From assembly GCF_014205295.1 (NCBI RefSeq), contig NZ_JACHNF010000001.1, positions 6,014,001 through 6,078,000 of the forward strand: a stretch of 64,000 nt of DNA, in the 5' to 3' direction. Below are positions 8,478 through 18,671 of this stretch, in pieces. Each line of letters opens with the position of its first letter. Positions within the stretch are counted from its first letter, which is position 1. The stretch is from Kribbella solani (lineage in GTDB: Bacteria; Actinomycetota; Actinomycetes; Propionibacteriales; Kribbellaceae). The notes beneath the pieces were generated by a model, which worked only from the letters and a program-made list of their open reading frames with translations, did not search any database and was not told the DNA's origin. The position numbers and the translations under genes are program-made.

Positions 8478-9284
8478 ATGAGGATTCGGGTCGTCGATGC
8501 GTTTGCGGAGCGGGCGTTCGTCGGGAACCAGGCCGGCGTGTGCGTACTGGAAGCCGGCGACTGGCCGGACGAGAAGTGGATGCAGGCGGTCGCCGCGGAG
8601 ATGAACCACGCGGAGACCGCCTTCGTCCGTCCGAGCGCCGGCGCGGAGGCGGACTGGGATCTGCGCTGGTTCACGCCGACGAACGAAGAAAAGCTGTGTG
8701 GGCACGCGACGCTGGCGACGGCGCACGTGCTCGCGTCCGACGGCAAGGTGACCGGCAAGGCCTCGTTCTCGACGCTGAGCGGGGTCCTGGTGGCGGACGT
8801 CGCGGACGACGGCATCACGCTGGACTTTCCGGTGAACCGGCCGGTCGCGGTGGACGTTCCTGCCGGGCTGGTGGCGGCGCTGGGGCTCGAGCCGCTGGAG
8901 ACGTACATCATCGGCGACCTGCGGGACCTGCTGGTCGTCGTACCCGACGAGGCGACCGTGCTTGCGGTGGTGCCCGACTTCGACGGGCTCGAGGTGATCA
9001 CCAAGCAGGTGCGGCTGCGCGGGATCATCGTGACGGCGCCGAGCGAGCGGTACGACTTCGTGTCCCGGTTCTTCGCGCCCGGGAGCGGGATTCCGGAGGA
9101 CCCGGTGACGGGAAGCGCGCACACCGGACTGGCGCCGTACTGGGGCGATCGCCTCGGGCGGGACGAACTGGTCGGCTACCAGGCGTCCGCCCGAGGCGGG
9201 GTCGTGCGGGTCAAGTCGTCAGGTGACCGGGTTCTGCTGACCGGTCACGCGATCACCGTCCTCGACGGACAACTGCTCGTCTAG
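8478..9284 (+). CDS. PhzF-family isomerase/epimerase-like protein
   Basis: 268 residues. The family hallmarks are visible: GNQAGVCVL near residues 16-24, the catalytic Glu46 in NHAETAFV, CGHATLA near 75-81 and a late GSAHTGLAPYW. PhzF-fold proteins are dimers with two diaminopimelate-epimerase-like halves. Most genomic members are not phenazine enzymes, and no phenazine genes lie nearby, so the substrate is unknown. TACTAG at 8462-8467 stands 10 bases before ATG and no Shine-Dalgarno is seen, so the mRNA may be almost leaderless. Confidence 0.82.
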   Translation: MRIRVVDAFAERAFVGNQAGVCVLEAGDWPDEKWMQAVAAEMNHAETAFVRPSAGAEADWDLRWFTPTNEEKLCGHATLATAHVLASDGKVTGKASFSTLSGVLVADVADDGITLDFPVNRPVAVDVPAGLVAALGLEPLETYIIGDLRDLLVVVPDEATVLAVVPDFDGLEVITKQVRLRGIIVTAPSERYDFVSRFFAPGSGIPEDPVTGSAHTGLAPYWGDRLGRDELVGYQASARGGVVRVKSSGDRVLLTGHAITVLDGQLLV

Positions 9285-9302
9285 GACCTGCTCGTCTAGG
9301 AC
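9273..9302. repeat. 15-bp tandem duplication spanning two stop codons
   Basis: CTGCTCGTCTAGGAC is repeated exactly at 9273-9287 and 9288-9302. The CTAG of the first copy gives the stop of the PhzF gene and that of the second copy gives the stop of the convergent gene on the reverse strand. Confidence 0.85.
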
Positions 9303-9916
9303 CAGGTCTCGGCGTGGGTGGCCACGCCGTTCGGGGCGATCAGTTCGGTCACGACGTCCTCGGCTTCGACGTCGAGCGGTTCGTACGGTGCTTCGGGTAC
9401 GACGTACGCGCGCGCTCCCGCGACCATCTCCGTACCTGGCAGCTCGAACCAGGCTTCGCCGACCTCGCGGCTGATCTCGTAGATGGCCTGCTCGGCGGTG
9501 TCGACCGGGTCGCGGTCGCCGGACTCGTCCAGCTCGGCCGGGTGCCGTTCCTGTGCGGCGCGACCGGCTTCGAGCAGCGTGTCCAGGTCGAGTACGCGCA
9601 GATCGAACCGCGACACGACGCTGATCACGTGGTCCTGCTCGGTCTCTTCGTCGTCTTCCTCGACCGGCTCGTCCAGCAGCAGCGGCGTCGTGCCGGTGTG
9701 CTCGAACACGGCGTCGTTCCAGTCCTCGACCACGCCTTCGAGCGCGGCGTTGTGCTCGAACAGCGTGGCGTGGTCCTCGGTGCCGGTCATCGCCAGCAGC
9801 GCGTCGGTGTGCGCCTGCAGCCGCTCGGCGAGCTTACGGCTCGCGGCGGCGAGTGCCTCCCGGGTCTCCGAGGAGAAGAACTGCTCGGCGGGGGCGGTGG
9901 TGTCGATCTCGGTCAC
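9296..9916 (-). CDS. Acidic protein of unknown function
   Basis: 206 residues from ATG at 9916. It has no signal peptide or membrane segment. It is strongly acidic, with an Asp/Glu run near residues 83-94 (PVEEDDEETEQD), and mostly helical in its first 75 residues. I recognise no domain. It is convergent with the PhzF gene and divergent from kdpF, sharing that upstream region. Composition matches neighbouring genes, so it looks like a resident gene. Confidence 0.6.
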   Translation of the reverse strand: MTEIDTTAPAEQFFSSETREALAAASRKLAERLQAHTDALLAMTGTEDHATLFEHNAALEGVVEDWNDAVFEHTGTTPLLLDEPVEEDDEETEQDHVISVVSRFDLRVLDLDTLLEAGRAAQERHPAELDESGDRDPVDTAEQAIYEISREVGEAWFELPGTEMVAGARAYVVPEAPYEPLDVEAEDVVTELIAPNGVATHAETWS

Positions 9917-9962
9917 GTGGGTGTTGATCCCTGTCTGTGGGTCGGAATACCAGCCGCAAGTA

Positions 9963-10013
9963 TGTGAGAAGTCCGTGAGAGCTGTACAGCCGGGTGTGAG
10001 AGGACTGCGAGAA
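9963..10013 (+). promoter_or_regulatory. Direct repeats upstream of kdpF, possible KdpE site
   Basis: A 19-base sequence beginning TGTGAGAAGTC at 9963 recurs with 14 of 19 matches at 9995 (TGTGAGAGGAC), 32 bases apart, about three helical turns. The pair ends 38 bases before kdpF. OmpR-type regulators bind direct repeats, so KdpE is the natural candidate, but no consensus for this genus is known to me. Confidence 0.35.
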
Positions 10014-10051
10014 GCCTCCTGACCGGGCAGGTAGCGGTGTGCAGTGGAGGC

Positions 10052-10141
10052 ATGAACGCCGAGAACATCGCCGGTCTGGTGGTTGCCGCCGCGCTGGTCC
10101 TCTATCTGATCGCCGCCCTGATCTTTCCCGAGAGGTTCTGA
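10052..10141 (+). CDS. kdpF: KdpF, small subunit of the potassium-transporting ATPase
   Basis: A 29-residue single-span membrane peptide starting [16 protein letters not shown] and ending FPERF, typical of KdpF in length and sequence. It stabilises the KdpFABC complex in the membrane. GTGGAGG lies just before the ATG, and the TGA stop shares one base with the ATG of kdpA (TGATG), so translation is coupled. Confidence 0.92.
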   Translation: MNAENIAGLVVAAALVLYLIAALIFPERF

Positions 10142-11802
10142 TGTCAGACACCGCGGCCGGCCTCCTGCAGGTCGGCTTCCTGATCTTGTGCCTGGCGGTG
10201 GTCTACCGGCCGCTCGGTGGGTACATGGCGCGTACGTACGAGTCCGGGAAGGACCTGCGTGTCGAGCGTGGCCTGTACAAACTCTTCGGCGTCGACGCGC
10301 GCGCCGACCAGACCTGGGCGGTGTACGGGCGGTCGCTGATCGCCTTCTCGGCCGCGAGTCTGGTACTGCTCTTCCTGCTGCAACGCCTGCAGCACTGGCT
10401 GCCGCTGTCGCTCGGCCTGCCCAGCGTCCCGAACGGTATCGCCTTCAACACCGCCGCCTCCTTTGTCACGAACACCAACTGGCAGTCGTACTCACCTGAG
10501 GCGACGATGGGTCACCTGGTCCAGTTCGCCGGGCTGGCCGTCCAGAACTTCGTCTCGGCGGCGGTCGGGATGACGGTGGTGATCGCGCTGATCCGCGGCT
10601 TCACCCGCTCGAAGACCGACCGCGTCGGCAACTTCTGGGTCGACCTGACCCGGACGCTGCTGCGCGTTCTGCTCCCGATGGCGGTCATCGGCGGTCTCGC
10701 GCTGGTCGCGATGGGCGTCGTGCAGAACTTCTCCGGCGGTCACGAGGTGACCTCGGTGGTGGGCCAGACCCAGACGATCCCGGGTGGCCCGGTCGCCAGT
10801 CAGGAAGTGATCAAGGAGCTGGGTACGAACGGTGGTGGCTTCTACAACGCCAACTCGGCGCACCCGTTCGAGAACCCGAACGGCCTGTCGAACCTGTTCG
10901 AGATCTTCCTCCTGCTGGTCATCCCGGTCTGTATGACCCGGACCTTCGGCTTGATGGTGAAGGACAAGCGCCAGGGGTACGCGATCCTCGGCGTGATGGG
11001 CACGATCTGGGCCGCCTTCACCTTCTCCGCCACGTTCTTCGAGACCCGGGGTGCCGGCACGGCGACCCAGGCCGCCGGAGCCGCGATGGAGGGCAAGGAG
11101 ACCCGGTTCGGCGAGTGGGCGTCCGCACTGTTCGCCAGCTCGACCACCGGTACGTCGACCGGCGCGGTGAACTCCGCGCACGACTCGTTCACCCCGCTCG
11201 GCGGCGGTACCGCCCTGTTCCACATGATGCTGGGCGAAGTCACACCCGGCGGTACCGGATCGGGCTTGTACGGGATGCTCGTGCTGGCGATTCTCGCGGT
11301 CTTCGTCGCGGGCCTGATGGTCGGTCGTACGCCGGAGTACCTGAAGAAGAAGATCACCGCGCGCGAGATGAAGCTGGTCGCGCTGTACATCCTGACCACG
11401 CCGACCATTGTCCTGGTCGGTACGTCGATCGCGATGGGTCTGGCCTCCGCGCGGGTGTCGATCTTCAACACCGACAGCCCGCACGGATTCTCCGAGGTGC
11501 TGTACGCGTTCACGTCGGCCGGCAACAACAACGGCAGCGCGTTCGGTGGACTGAGCGCGAACACGCCGTTCTTCAACACCGCGCTCGGAATCGCGATGCT
11601 GCTCGGCCGGTTCGTGCCGATCCTCTTCGTACTGGCGCTGGCCGGATCGCTCGCGAAACAGCAGCCGGTGCCCGTGACGCAGGGCACGCTGCCCACCCAC
11701 AAGGCCCTGTTCGTGACGCTGCTGGTCGGCACCGTGCTGATCGTCACCGGCCTTACCTACTTCCCCGCCCTGACCCTTGGACCCCTCGCGGAGGGACTGT
11801 GA
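10141..11802 (+). CDS. kdpA: KdpA, potassium channel-like subunit
   Basis: 553 residues, with about ten membrane spans. It contains a selectivity-filter-type sequence [20 protein letters not shown] and other KdpA signatures such as [15 protein letters not shown]. KdpA provides the high-affinity potassium path of the KdpFABC P-type ATPase. The stop overlaps the GTG start of kdpB. Length is as expected for the family and nothing is missing. Confidence 0.97.
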   Translation: MSDTAAGLLQVGFLILCLAVVYRPLGGYMARTYESGKDLRVERGLYKLFGVDARADQTWAVYGRSLIAFSAASLVLLFLLQRLQHWLPLSLGLPSVPNGIAFNTAASFVTNTNWQSYSPEATMGHLVQFAGLAVQNFVSAAVGMTVVIALIRGFTRSKTDRVGNFWVDLTRTLLRVLLPMAVIGGLALVAMGVVQNFSGGHEVTSVVGQTQTIPGGPVASQEVIKELGTNGGGFYNANSAHPFENPNGLSNLFEIFLLLVIPVCMTRTFGLMVKDKRQGYAILGVMGTIWAAFTFSATFFETRGAGTATQAAGAAMEGKETRFGEWASALFASSTTGTSTGAVNSAHDSFTPLGGGTALFHMMLGEVTPGGTGSGLYGMLVLAILAVFVAGLMVGRTPEYLKKKITAREMKLVALYILTTPTIVLVGTSIAMGLASARVSIFNTDSPHGFSEVLYAFTSAGNNNGSAFGGLSANTPFFNTALGIAMLLGRFVPILFVLALAGSLAKQQPVPVTQGTLPTHKALFVTLLVGTVLIVTGLTYFPALTLGPLAEGL

Positions 11803-13880
11803 CCACGCTGATGAACCCGCCGGCCGCGAAGCCGGCGGCGACCCCGAAGCGGGCCCCCTCGGGCCTGTTCGACCCGAAGCTGCTGCTCAGCTCACTGCCG
11901 GACGCGCTGCGCAAGCTCGATCCGCGGGTGATGTGGAAGAGCCCGGTGATGTTCGTGGTCGAGGTCGGCGCGGTCGTGTCGACGATCTTCGCCGTCACCG
12001 ACCCGAGTGTGTTCGCCTGGTGGATCGTGGTCTGGCTGTGGCTGACGACGATCTTCGCGAACCTCGCCGAAGCCGTCGCCGAGGGGCGCGGCAAGGCGCA
12101 GGCGGAGACGCTGCGCCGGGCCAAGACCGAGACGACCGCACGCCGCCTGATCGCGGACGGCGAGGAAGAGGCGGTTCCGGCGACCCAGCTGCAGCTCGGT
12201 GATCTGGTCGTGGTCGAGGCCGGCCAGATCATCCCCGGCGACGGTGACGTGATCGAGGGCGTCGCCAGCGTCGACGAGTCGGCCATCACCGGTGAGTCGG
12301 CGCCGGTGATCCGGGAGTCCGGCGGCGACCGGAGCGCGGTCACCGGCGGTACCAAGGTGCTGTCCGACCGGATCGTCGTGAAGATCACCACGAAGCCCGG
12401 TGAGAGCTTCATCGACCGGATGATCGCGCTGGTCGAGGGCGCGTCCCGGCAGAAGACGCCGAACGAGATCGCGCTGAACATCCTGCTGGCCAGCCTGACG
12501 ATCGTGTTCCTGATCGCCACCGTCACGCTGCCGACGTTCGCGAACTACGCGCATACCAACCTCAGCGTGGTGATCCTGGTCGCGCTCCTGGTCTGCCTGA
12601 TCCCGACCACGATCGGCGCGCTGCTGTCCGCGATCGGGATCGCCGGGATGGACCGGCTCGTGCAGCGCAACGTACTCGCTATGTCCGGCCGTGCGGTCGA
12701 GGCGGCCGGTGACGTGAACACCTTGCTGCTGGACAAGACCGGCACGATCACCTTGGGCAACCGGCAGGCGGCCGAGTTCATCCCGGTCGCGGGCGTGTCC
12801 GATACCCAGCTGGCCGACGCGGCGCAGTTGTCCAGCCTGGCCGACGAGACGCCGGAAGGGCGGTCGATCGTCGTACTGGCGAAGACCGGGTACGGACTGC
12901 GGGAGCGGCACACCGGCGAGTTGCCGCATGCAACGTTCGTCGAGTTCACCGCGCAGACCCGGATGAGCGGCGTGGACGTCGACGACCGGCAGATCCGGAA
13001 GGGCGCCGCCGGTGCGGTGAACGCCTGGATCGGCGCGCACGGCGGGCGTACGGACAGCCGGCTCGGGGAGATCGTCGACGGAATCTCGGCCTCCGGCGGT
13101 ACGCCGCTGGTCGTTGCCGAGAGCATCGACGGCGAGGCGCGGGCGCTCGGCGTCATCCACCTGAAGGACGTGGTCAAGGCCGGGATGCGGGAACGGTTCG
13201 ACCAGATGCGCGCGATGGGCATCCGGACCGTGATGATCACCGGCGACAACGCGCTGACGGCGAAGGCGATCGCGGACGAGGCCGGGGTGGACGACTTCCT
13301 GGCCGAGGCGACGCCCGAGGACAAGATGGCGCTGATCAAGAAGGAGCAGGAGGGTGGCCGGCTGGTCGCGATGACCGGCGACGGTACGAACGACGCGCCG
13401 GCGCTCGCCCAGGCCGATGTCGGCGTCGCGATGAACTCCGGTACGTCGGCCGCCAAGGAGGCCGGCAACATGGTCGACCTGGATTCCAACCCGACCAAGC
13501 TGATCGAGATCGTTGAAATCGGCAAGCAGTTGCTGATCACCCGCGGCTCGCTGACCACGTTCTCGATCGCCAACGACGTGGCCAAGTACTTCGCGATCCT
13601 GCCGGCCCTGTTCGCCTCCGCGTACCCGGGCCTGGACAAGCTGAACATCATGGGCCTGCACTCGCCGCAGTCGGCGATCGTGTCCGCGATCGTGTTCAAC
13701 GCGCTGATCATCGTGCTGCTGGTACCGCTGGCGCTGCGCGGCGTCCGGTACAAGCCGTCCTCGGCGTCCGCGATGCTGCGCCGCAACCTGCTCGTGTACG
13801 GCGTCGGCGGGCTGATCTCGCCGTTCGTCGGGATCAAACTTCTCGACCTGGTGATCTCCTTGATCCCCGGTCTGCGCTGA
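11799..13880 (+). CDS. kdpB: KdpB, ATP-hydrolysing subunit
   Basis: 693 residues from GTG at 11799, overlapping kdpA by 4 bases; an in-frame ATG at 11811 is the alternative. P-type ATPase motifs are present: the phosphorylated Asp312 in [14 protein letters not shown] in the actuator domain ([12 protein letters not shown]) and [19 protein letters not shown] in the hinge. It couples ATP hydrolysis to potassium uptake through KdpA in the membrane complex. Confidence 0.97.
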   Translation: MTTLMNPPAAKPAATPKRAPSGLFDPKLLLSSLPDALRKLDPRVMWKSPVMFVVEVGAVVSTIFAVTDPSVFAWWIVVWLWLTTIFANLAEAVAEGRGKAQAETLRRAKTETTARRLIADGEEEAVPATQLQLGDLVVVEAGQIIPGDGDVIEGVASVDESAITGESAPVIRESGGDRSAVTGGTKVLSDRIVVKITTKPGESFIDRMIALVEGASRQKTPNEIALNILLASLTIVFLIATVTLPTFANYAHTNLSVVILVALLVCLIPTTIGALLSAIGIAGMDRLVQRNVLAMSGRAVEAAGDVNTLLLDKTGTITLGNRQAAEFIPVAGVSDTQLADAAQLSSLADETPEGRSIVVLAKTGYGLRERHTGELPHATFVEFTAQTRMSGVDVDDRQIRKGAAGAVNAWIGAHGGRTDSRLGEIVDGISASGGTPLVVAESIDGEARALGVIHLKDVVKAGMRERFDQMRAMGIRTVMITGDNALTAKAIADEAGVDDFLAEATPEDKMALIKKEQEGGRLVAMTGDGTNDAPALAQADVGVAMNSGTSAAKEAGNMVDLDSNPTKLIEIVEIGKQLLITRGSLTTFSIANDVAKYFAILPALFASAYPGLDKLNIMGLHSPQSAIVSAIVFNALIIVLLVPLALRGVRYKPSSASAMLRRNLLVYGVGGLISPFVGIKLLDLVISLIPGLR

Positions 13881-13894
13881 AAGGACATTTGCTG

Positions 13895-14512
13895 ATGGCA
13901 AGCAGTTTCCGGCAGCTCGGTGTCGCGGTCCGGGTGCTCCTGGTCTTCACCGTGATCCTGGGCGTGCTGTATCCGCTGAGCATGACCGGGATCGCCCAGG
14001 TGCTGTTCCCCGGGAACGCCAACGGTTCGATCGTCAAGGTCGACGGCAAGGCGGTCGGCTCGGACCTGATCGGTCAGGGGTACACGCTGGACAGCGGGAC
14101 GAAGGACGCCGACGGGAAGCCGGTCATGGTCGCGGACCCGAAGTGGTTCCAGACCCGGCCGTCGGCGGTCGACTACGACGGGATGGGTAGCGCGGCGTCG
14201 CAGTACGGGCCGAACAACCCTGAGTTGGTGAAGCTGATCGACGAGCGCCGGCAGGAGGTCGCCAAGCTGAACGGTGTCGACCCGTCACAGGTCCCGCCGG
14301 ACGCGGTCACGGCGAGTGGCAGCGGCCTCGACGCGGGCATCAGCCCGGCGTACGCCGCGATCCAGGTGAACCGGGTCGCCCGCGAGCGGGGGATGACCGT
14401 GGTGGCCGTCCAGCAGCTGGTCAAGGAGAACACCACCGGCCGTACGCTCGGCTTCCTCGGCGAACCGTACGTCAACGTGGTCACGCTCAACGCCGCGCTA
14501 GCGAAGAGCTGA
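13895..14512 (+). CDS. kdpC: KdpC, potassium-transporting ATPase subunit C
   Basis: 205 residues from ATG at 13895, preferred over the in-frame TTG at 13889 because AAGGA (13881-13885) is 9 bases away. One N-terminal membrane span is followed by an external domain with YDGMGSAASQYGPNNPEL and SGLDAGISPAYA, both typical of KdpC. It helps assemble the KdpFABC complex. It follows kdpB after 14 bases. Confidence 0.95.
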   Translation: MASSFRQLGVAVRVLLVFTVILGVLYPLSMTGIAQVLFPGNANGSIVKVDGKAVGSDLIGQGYTLDSGTKDADGKPVMVADPKWFQTRPSAVDYDGMGSAASQYGPNNPELVKLIDERRQEVAKLNGVDPSQVPPDAVTASGSGLDAGISPAYAAIQVNRVARERGMTVVAVQQLVKENTTGRTLGFLGEPYVNVVTLNAALAKS

Positions 14513-14524
14513 GAGCATGTTGGT

Positions 14525-17092
14525 ATGAAGCGCGGGTATCTGCGGGTGTACCTCGGGGCCGCGCCCGGTGTCGGTAAGACGTACAAGATGCTGGGCGAGG
14601 GGCAGCGACGCCTGGCCCGGGGGACCGATGTGGTCGTCGGGTTCGTCGAGACGCACGGGCGGGTGCACACCGCGGAGATGCTCGAAGGGCTGGAGGCGGT
14701 GCCGCGGCGGATCATCGACTACCGCGGCGCCAGCTTCACCGAGCTGGACCTCGATGCCGTACTGACCCGGCGCCCCGAGGTGGCGCTGATCGACGAGCTG
14801 GCGCACACGAACGTACCGGGCAGCCGGAACGAGAAGCGCTGGCAGGACATCGAGGAGCTGCTGAACGCCGGCATCGACGTCATCTCGGCGGTCAACATCC
14901 AGCACCTCGAATCGATCAACGACGTGGTCGAGAAGATCACCGGCGTACCGCAGCAGGAGACCGTACCGGACCGGGTCGTCCGCGCCGCCGACCAGATCGA
15001 GCTGGTCGACATGACGCCGGAGGCGCTCCGGCGGCGGATGGCCCACGGCAACGTGTACGCGGCGGACAAGATCGATGCTGCCTTGGGCAACTACTTCCGG
15101 GTCGGCAACCTGTCCGCGCTGCGCGAGCTCGCGCTGCTCTGGCTGGCGGACCGGGTGGACGCGGGCCTGCAGCAGTACCGCGCCGAGCACGACATCGACT
15201 CGACCTGGGAAGCGCGGGAGCGGGTGGTGGTCGCGCTCACCGGCGGTCCCGAGGGCGAGACGCTGATCCGGCGCGCCGCCCGGATCGCGGCGCGGTCCTC
15301 GGGCGGCGACCTGCTGGCGTTGCACGTGGCCCGGTCCGACGGCCTGACCGGGGCGAACCCGGGCAAGCTGGCCCAGCAGCGGCACTTGGTCGAGAAACTC
15401 GGCGGCACGTACCACCAGGTGGTCGGCGACGACATCCCGGACGCGTTGCTGACCTTCGCGAAGGCGGAGAACGCGACGCAGCTCGTGCTGGGCGGCAGCC
15501 GCCGTTCGCGGTTCGGGACGCTGTTCAGCGGGCCTGGCATCGGCGCCACCACGATCCGCGACTCGGGCGATATCGACGTACACATCGTCACCCACTCGCA
15601 GATGGGTCGCGGCCGGCTGCCGCGGACTCACGGCAGCCTGTCCAAGCGCCGGAAGATCCAAGGGTTCGCGCTGTCGGTGCTGCTGCAGCCGCTGCTCGCG
15701 TTGGGTCTCGGTCTCGGCGGCGATCGGCTGAACCTGACCAGCGACGTACTCGTGTTCCTGCTGGCCGTGGTGGTGGTCGCCTTGGTCGGCGGGCGCTGGC
15801 CGGCGATGGTGACGGCGATCGGCGGGTCGCTCGTACTGAACTGGTACTTCACCCCACCGACCAGGACGTTCACCATCGCGGAGGTGAACAACGTGCTGGC
15901 GCTGGTGATCTTTGTCCTGGTCGCGGCGATGGTCAGTTCGGTGGTCGACCGAGCGGCGCGAAGGACCAGACAGGCGGCCCGGGCCGCCGCCGAATCGGAG
16001 ACGCTGGCGACCTTGGCCGGCTCCGTACTGCGCGGCGAGACCGCGTTGCCCGCGCTGCTGGAGCGGGTCCGGGAGGCGTTCGGGATGACCGGCGCCTGCC
16101 TGATGGAACGCGTGGACGACGACGAGCTGACCGAGATCTGGCGCCCGCTGGCCTCGGCCGGAACGCTCACCTGTACGCGGCCGGAGGAGGCCGACGCGGA
16201 GATCCCGGCCCGGGACAACCTCGTCCTGGTGCTGCAGGGTCATCAACTGGAGGCGGACGAGCGACGGCTGGTGGGTGCGTTCGCGGCACACGCCGCCGCG
16301 CTGGTGGATCGGGCCCGGCTGAGCGAGGCCGCCGCGGAGGCGAAGCCGCTGGCCGAGGCCGACAAGCTGCGTACGGCGCTGCTGCGCGCGGTCGGGCATG
16401 ACCTGAGGTCACCGCTGGCTTCGGCGAAGGCGTCCGTGACGTCACTGCGCAGCGACGATGTCGAGTGGAGCGAATCCGAGCGGTCCGAGCTGCTGGAGAC
16501 GGCTGACGAATCGCTCGATCGGTTGTCGCGGCTGGTGGACAACCTGCTCGACCTGAGCCGATTGCAGGCCGGCGTACTGCCGGTGTTCACCCGGCCGATG
16601 GCTCTGGACGAGATCCTGCCCGGCGTACTGGCGGAGCTCGGCGATGACGGGGATGAGGTCGCCGTGGACATCCCGCATACGCTGCCGCTGGTCGAAGCCG
16701 ATGCGGCGCTGCTGGAGCGGGTGGTCGCGAATCTGCTGGCGAACGCGATCCGGTACTCGCCGCCCGGCCGGCCGCCGCTGGTCACCGGGAGCGCGCTGGG
16801 TGCCACCGTCGAGATTCGGGTGATCGACCGTGGCCCGGGCATCCCGAGCGAAGATCGGGACCGGGTGTTCGCACCGTTCCAGCGGCTCGGTGACACCGAC
16901 AACACGGTCGGCGTCGGCCTTGGCCTGGCGCTCGCCCGCGGACTCGCCGAGGCGATGCGCGGCAGCGTGCAGCCCGAGGACACCCCGGGTGGCGGACTGA
17001 CCATGGTGGTCTCGATCCCCACCGCCGCCCTCCGCCCGGCCGACACCCCGGTCCCCGGCACCCGCGAACGATCCGAGAAAGAGGCCCCATGA
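14525..17092 (+). CDS. kdpD: KdpD, osmosensitive potassium-channel histidine kinase
   Basis: 855 residues. The N-terminal KdpD domain has a Walker A motif GAAPGVGKT (11-19) and LIDELAHTN; next come a universal-stress-protein-like segment (about 230-365), four closely spaced membrane spans (about 380-480), and the kinase core with phospho-acceptor His625 in GHDLRSPL and ATP-binding signatures NLLANAIRYS and DRGPGIP. It senses potassium limitation or ion stress and phosphorylates KdpE. It starts 12 bases after kdpC and overlaps kdpE by ATGA, so the whole locus kdpFABCDE is probably one transcript. Confidence 0.95.
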   Translation: MKRGYLRVYLGAAPGVGKTYKMLGEGQRRLARGTDVVVGFVETHGRVHTAEMLEGLEAVPRRIIDYRGASFTELDLDAVLTRRPEVALIDELAHTNVPGSRNEKRWQDIEELLNAGIDVISAVNIQHLESINDVVEKITGVPQQETVPDRVVRAADQIELVDMTPEALRRRMAHGNVYAADKIDAALGNYFRVGNLSALRELALLWLADRVDAGLQQYRAEHDIDSTWEARERVVVALTGGPEGETLIRRAARIAARSSGGDLLALHVARSDGLTGANPGKLAQQRHLVEKLGGTYHQVVGDDIPDALLTFAKAENATQLVLGGSRRSRFGTLFSGPGIGATTIRDSGDIDVHIVTHSQMGRGRLPRTHGSLSKRRKIQGFALSVLLQPLLALGLGLGGDRLNLTSDVLVFLLAVVVVALVGGRWPAMVTAIGGSLVLNWYFTPPTRTFTIAEVNNVLALVIFVLVAAMVSSVVDRAARRTRQAARAAAESETLATLAGSVLRGETALPALLERVREAFGMTGACLMERVDDDELTEIWRPLASAGTLTCTRPEEADAEIPARDNLVLVLQGHQLEADERRLVGAFAAHAAALVDRARLSEAAAEAKPLAEADKLRTALLRAVGHDLRSPLASAKASVTSLRSDDVEWSESERSELLETADESLDRLSRLVDNLLDLSRLQAGVLPVFTRPMALDEILPGVLAELGDDGDEVAVDIPHTLPLVEADAALLERVVANLLANAIRYSPPGRPPLVTGSALGATVEIRVIDRGPGIPSEDRDRVFAPFQRLGDTDNTVGVGLGLALARGLAEAMRGSVQPEDTPGGGLTMVVSIPTAALRPADTPVPGTRERSEKEAP

Positions 17093-17766
17093 CCAGAGTG
17101 TTGGTGGTTGATGACGAGCCGCAGATCGTGCGGGCGTTGCAGATCAATCTGAAGGCGCGCGGGTACGAGGTGCATCTGGCCGGGACCGGTACGGCAGCGC
17201 TGAAGGTTGCCGCGCAGCATCCGCCGGAGCTGGTGATTCTGGACCTCGGGCTGCCGGACTTCGACGGGGTGGACGTGATCCGCGGGCTGCGCGGCTGGAC
17301 GGACGCGCCGATCCTGGTGCTGTCCGGGCGGATCGACCAGACCGACAAGGTCGAGGCGCTGGACGCCGGCGCGGACGACTACGTGACCAAACCGTTCGGC
17401 ATCGACGAGCTGCTGGCCCGGATGCGCGCCGTACTGCGCCGCAGCAACGTCGCCCAGGACCAGCCGGTGGTGACCGTCGGCGGCGCCGTCGTCGACCTGG
17501 CCGCGAAGCGGGTCACGCTGGCGAACGGCGAGGACATCCGCCTCACCCCGACCGAATGGCACCTACTGGAGGTCCTGCTCCGCAACCCTGGCAAGCTGCT
17601 CGCCCAGCGCCAGCTCCTGACCGAAGTCTGGGGCCCCGGGTACGAGACGGCCAGCGGCAACCTGCGCTTCTACATGGGCCAGCTCCGCCGCAAACTCGAA
17701 CCCGACCCGGCCCGCCCGAAGCACCTCCTCACCGAACCCGGCATGGGCTACCGCTTCGAACCCTGA
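17089..17766 (+). CDS. kdpE: KdpE, OmpR-type response regulator
   Basis: 225 residues: a receiver domain with Asp8/Asp9, phospho-acceptor Asp52 in LVILDLGLPD and the conserved Lys in DDYVTKPF, then an OmpR/PhoB winged-helix domain (about 128-223) ending MGYRFEP. It is coupled to kdpD by a 4-base overlap and is expected to activate the kdp operon. Confidence 0.95.
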   Translation: MTRVLVVDDEPQIVRALQINLKARGYEVHLAGTGTAALKVAAQHPPELVILDLGLPDFDGVDVIRGLRGWTDAPILVLSGRIDQTDKVEALDAGADDYVTKPFGIDELLARMRAVLRRSNVAQDQPVVTVGGAVVDLAAKRVTLANGEDIRLTPTEWHLLEVLLRNPGKLLAQRQLLTEVWGPGYETASGNLRFYMGQLRRKLEPDPARPKHLLTEPGMGYRFEP

Positions 17767-17821
17767 TCGGGTGTCCGTTTCGTTCAAGACGTCGTGGATG
17801 CAGGTGCGGCAGGCTGTGGGC

Positions 17822-18664
17822 ATGGACATGTACACGGCAGGGCGGGACTTCGTACGGCGGGACGGGCGGGTGCTCGAACGGCGGCTGTTCGCGACGATCT
17901 TCGAGGGCGCCGACCCACAGGGCGTGGTGGATGCGCTGCGTGGTTACCAGAACGCCGACGGTGGATTCGGGCACGGCCTGGAGCCGGACAAACGCTGCCC
18001 GGACAGTCTCCCGCTGGACGTCGAGGTCGCCTTCGACACCCTGATCGCGGCCGGTACGCGGGACGAGGAAATGATCCGCCGGGCAGCGGACTGGCTGGAC
18101 AGCGTCGCGACGCCGGACGGCGCGGTCCCGCTGTGTGGACCGGCGGTCGAGGGGTACCCGCGCGCGGAACACATCAGCGAGTGGACGTACCAGCCGGGCA
18201 TCAACCCGACCGCGGGCCTGGTCGGCCGGCTGCACCACCTGGACGTCGCGCACCCGTGGCGCGACCGGGCGGAGGCGTGGTGCGCGGCTGAGCTCGAGAA
18301 GGGCTTCCCGGAGGACGCGCACGGGATGCACGAGGCGATGGAGTTCCTTGAATACCGCAAGGACATCGACCTGGATCGCGTACGCGACTGGTTGCCGAAA
18401 CTGCAGTACTTCCGCGCCGACGCGGCCGACCCTTCGTACGGCGTGACGCCGCTGCAGTTCGCGTCGACACCCGACAGCCCGTGGCGGGAGCTCTTCACCG
18501 AGGCCCAGCTCGAAGCCCACCTCGACCGCCTGATCGCCGACCAGCAGGACGACGGCGGCTGGGCCATCACCTGGGAACCGCCCGGCCCAGCGGCCACCCT
18601 GGAGTACCGGGCGGTCGTCACCCTCGGCGCCCTCCGGACCCTGAAGGCGTACAACCGCCTGTAG
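17822..18664 (+). CDS. Alpha/alpha-toroid (prenyltransferase/squalene-oxidase repeat-like) protein
   Basis: About 280 residues if read from ATG at 17822 (MDMYTAGRDFV); GTG at 17771 and ATGs at 17798 and 17828 are also in frame, and no strong ribosome site decides between them. Two repeats of the QNxDGGF / QQDDGGW type (residues about 43-50 and 241-248) mark the alpha-alpha toroid fold seen in terpene cyclases and prenyltransferases. The catalytic acidic motifs of class II cyclases are not obvious, so a non-cyclase role is likely. It lies 4-55 bases after kdpE depending on the start, with no terminator between them. Function unknown. Confidence 0.6.
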   Translation: MDMYTAGRDFVRRDGRVLERRLFATIFEGADPQGVVDALRGYQNADGGFGHGLEPDKRCPDSLPLDVEVAFDTLIAAGTRDEEMIRRAADWLDSVATPDGAVPLCGPAVEGYPRAEHISEWTYQPGINPTAGLVGRLHHLDVAHPWRDRAEAWCAAELEKGFPEDAHGMHEAMEFLEYRKDIDLDRVRDWLPKLQYFRADAADPSYGVTPLQFASTPDSPWRELFTEAQLEAHLDRLIADQQDDGGWAITWEPPGPAATLEYRAVVTLGALRTLKAYNRL

Positions 18665-18671
18665 TTCGACG

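Noticed and set aside
8478-9284. Phenazine biosynthesis role for the PhzF-family gene
   Set aside because: No other phz genes are present, and most genomic PhzF homologues do other isomerase-like work.
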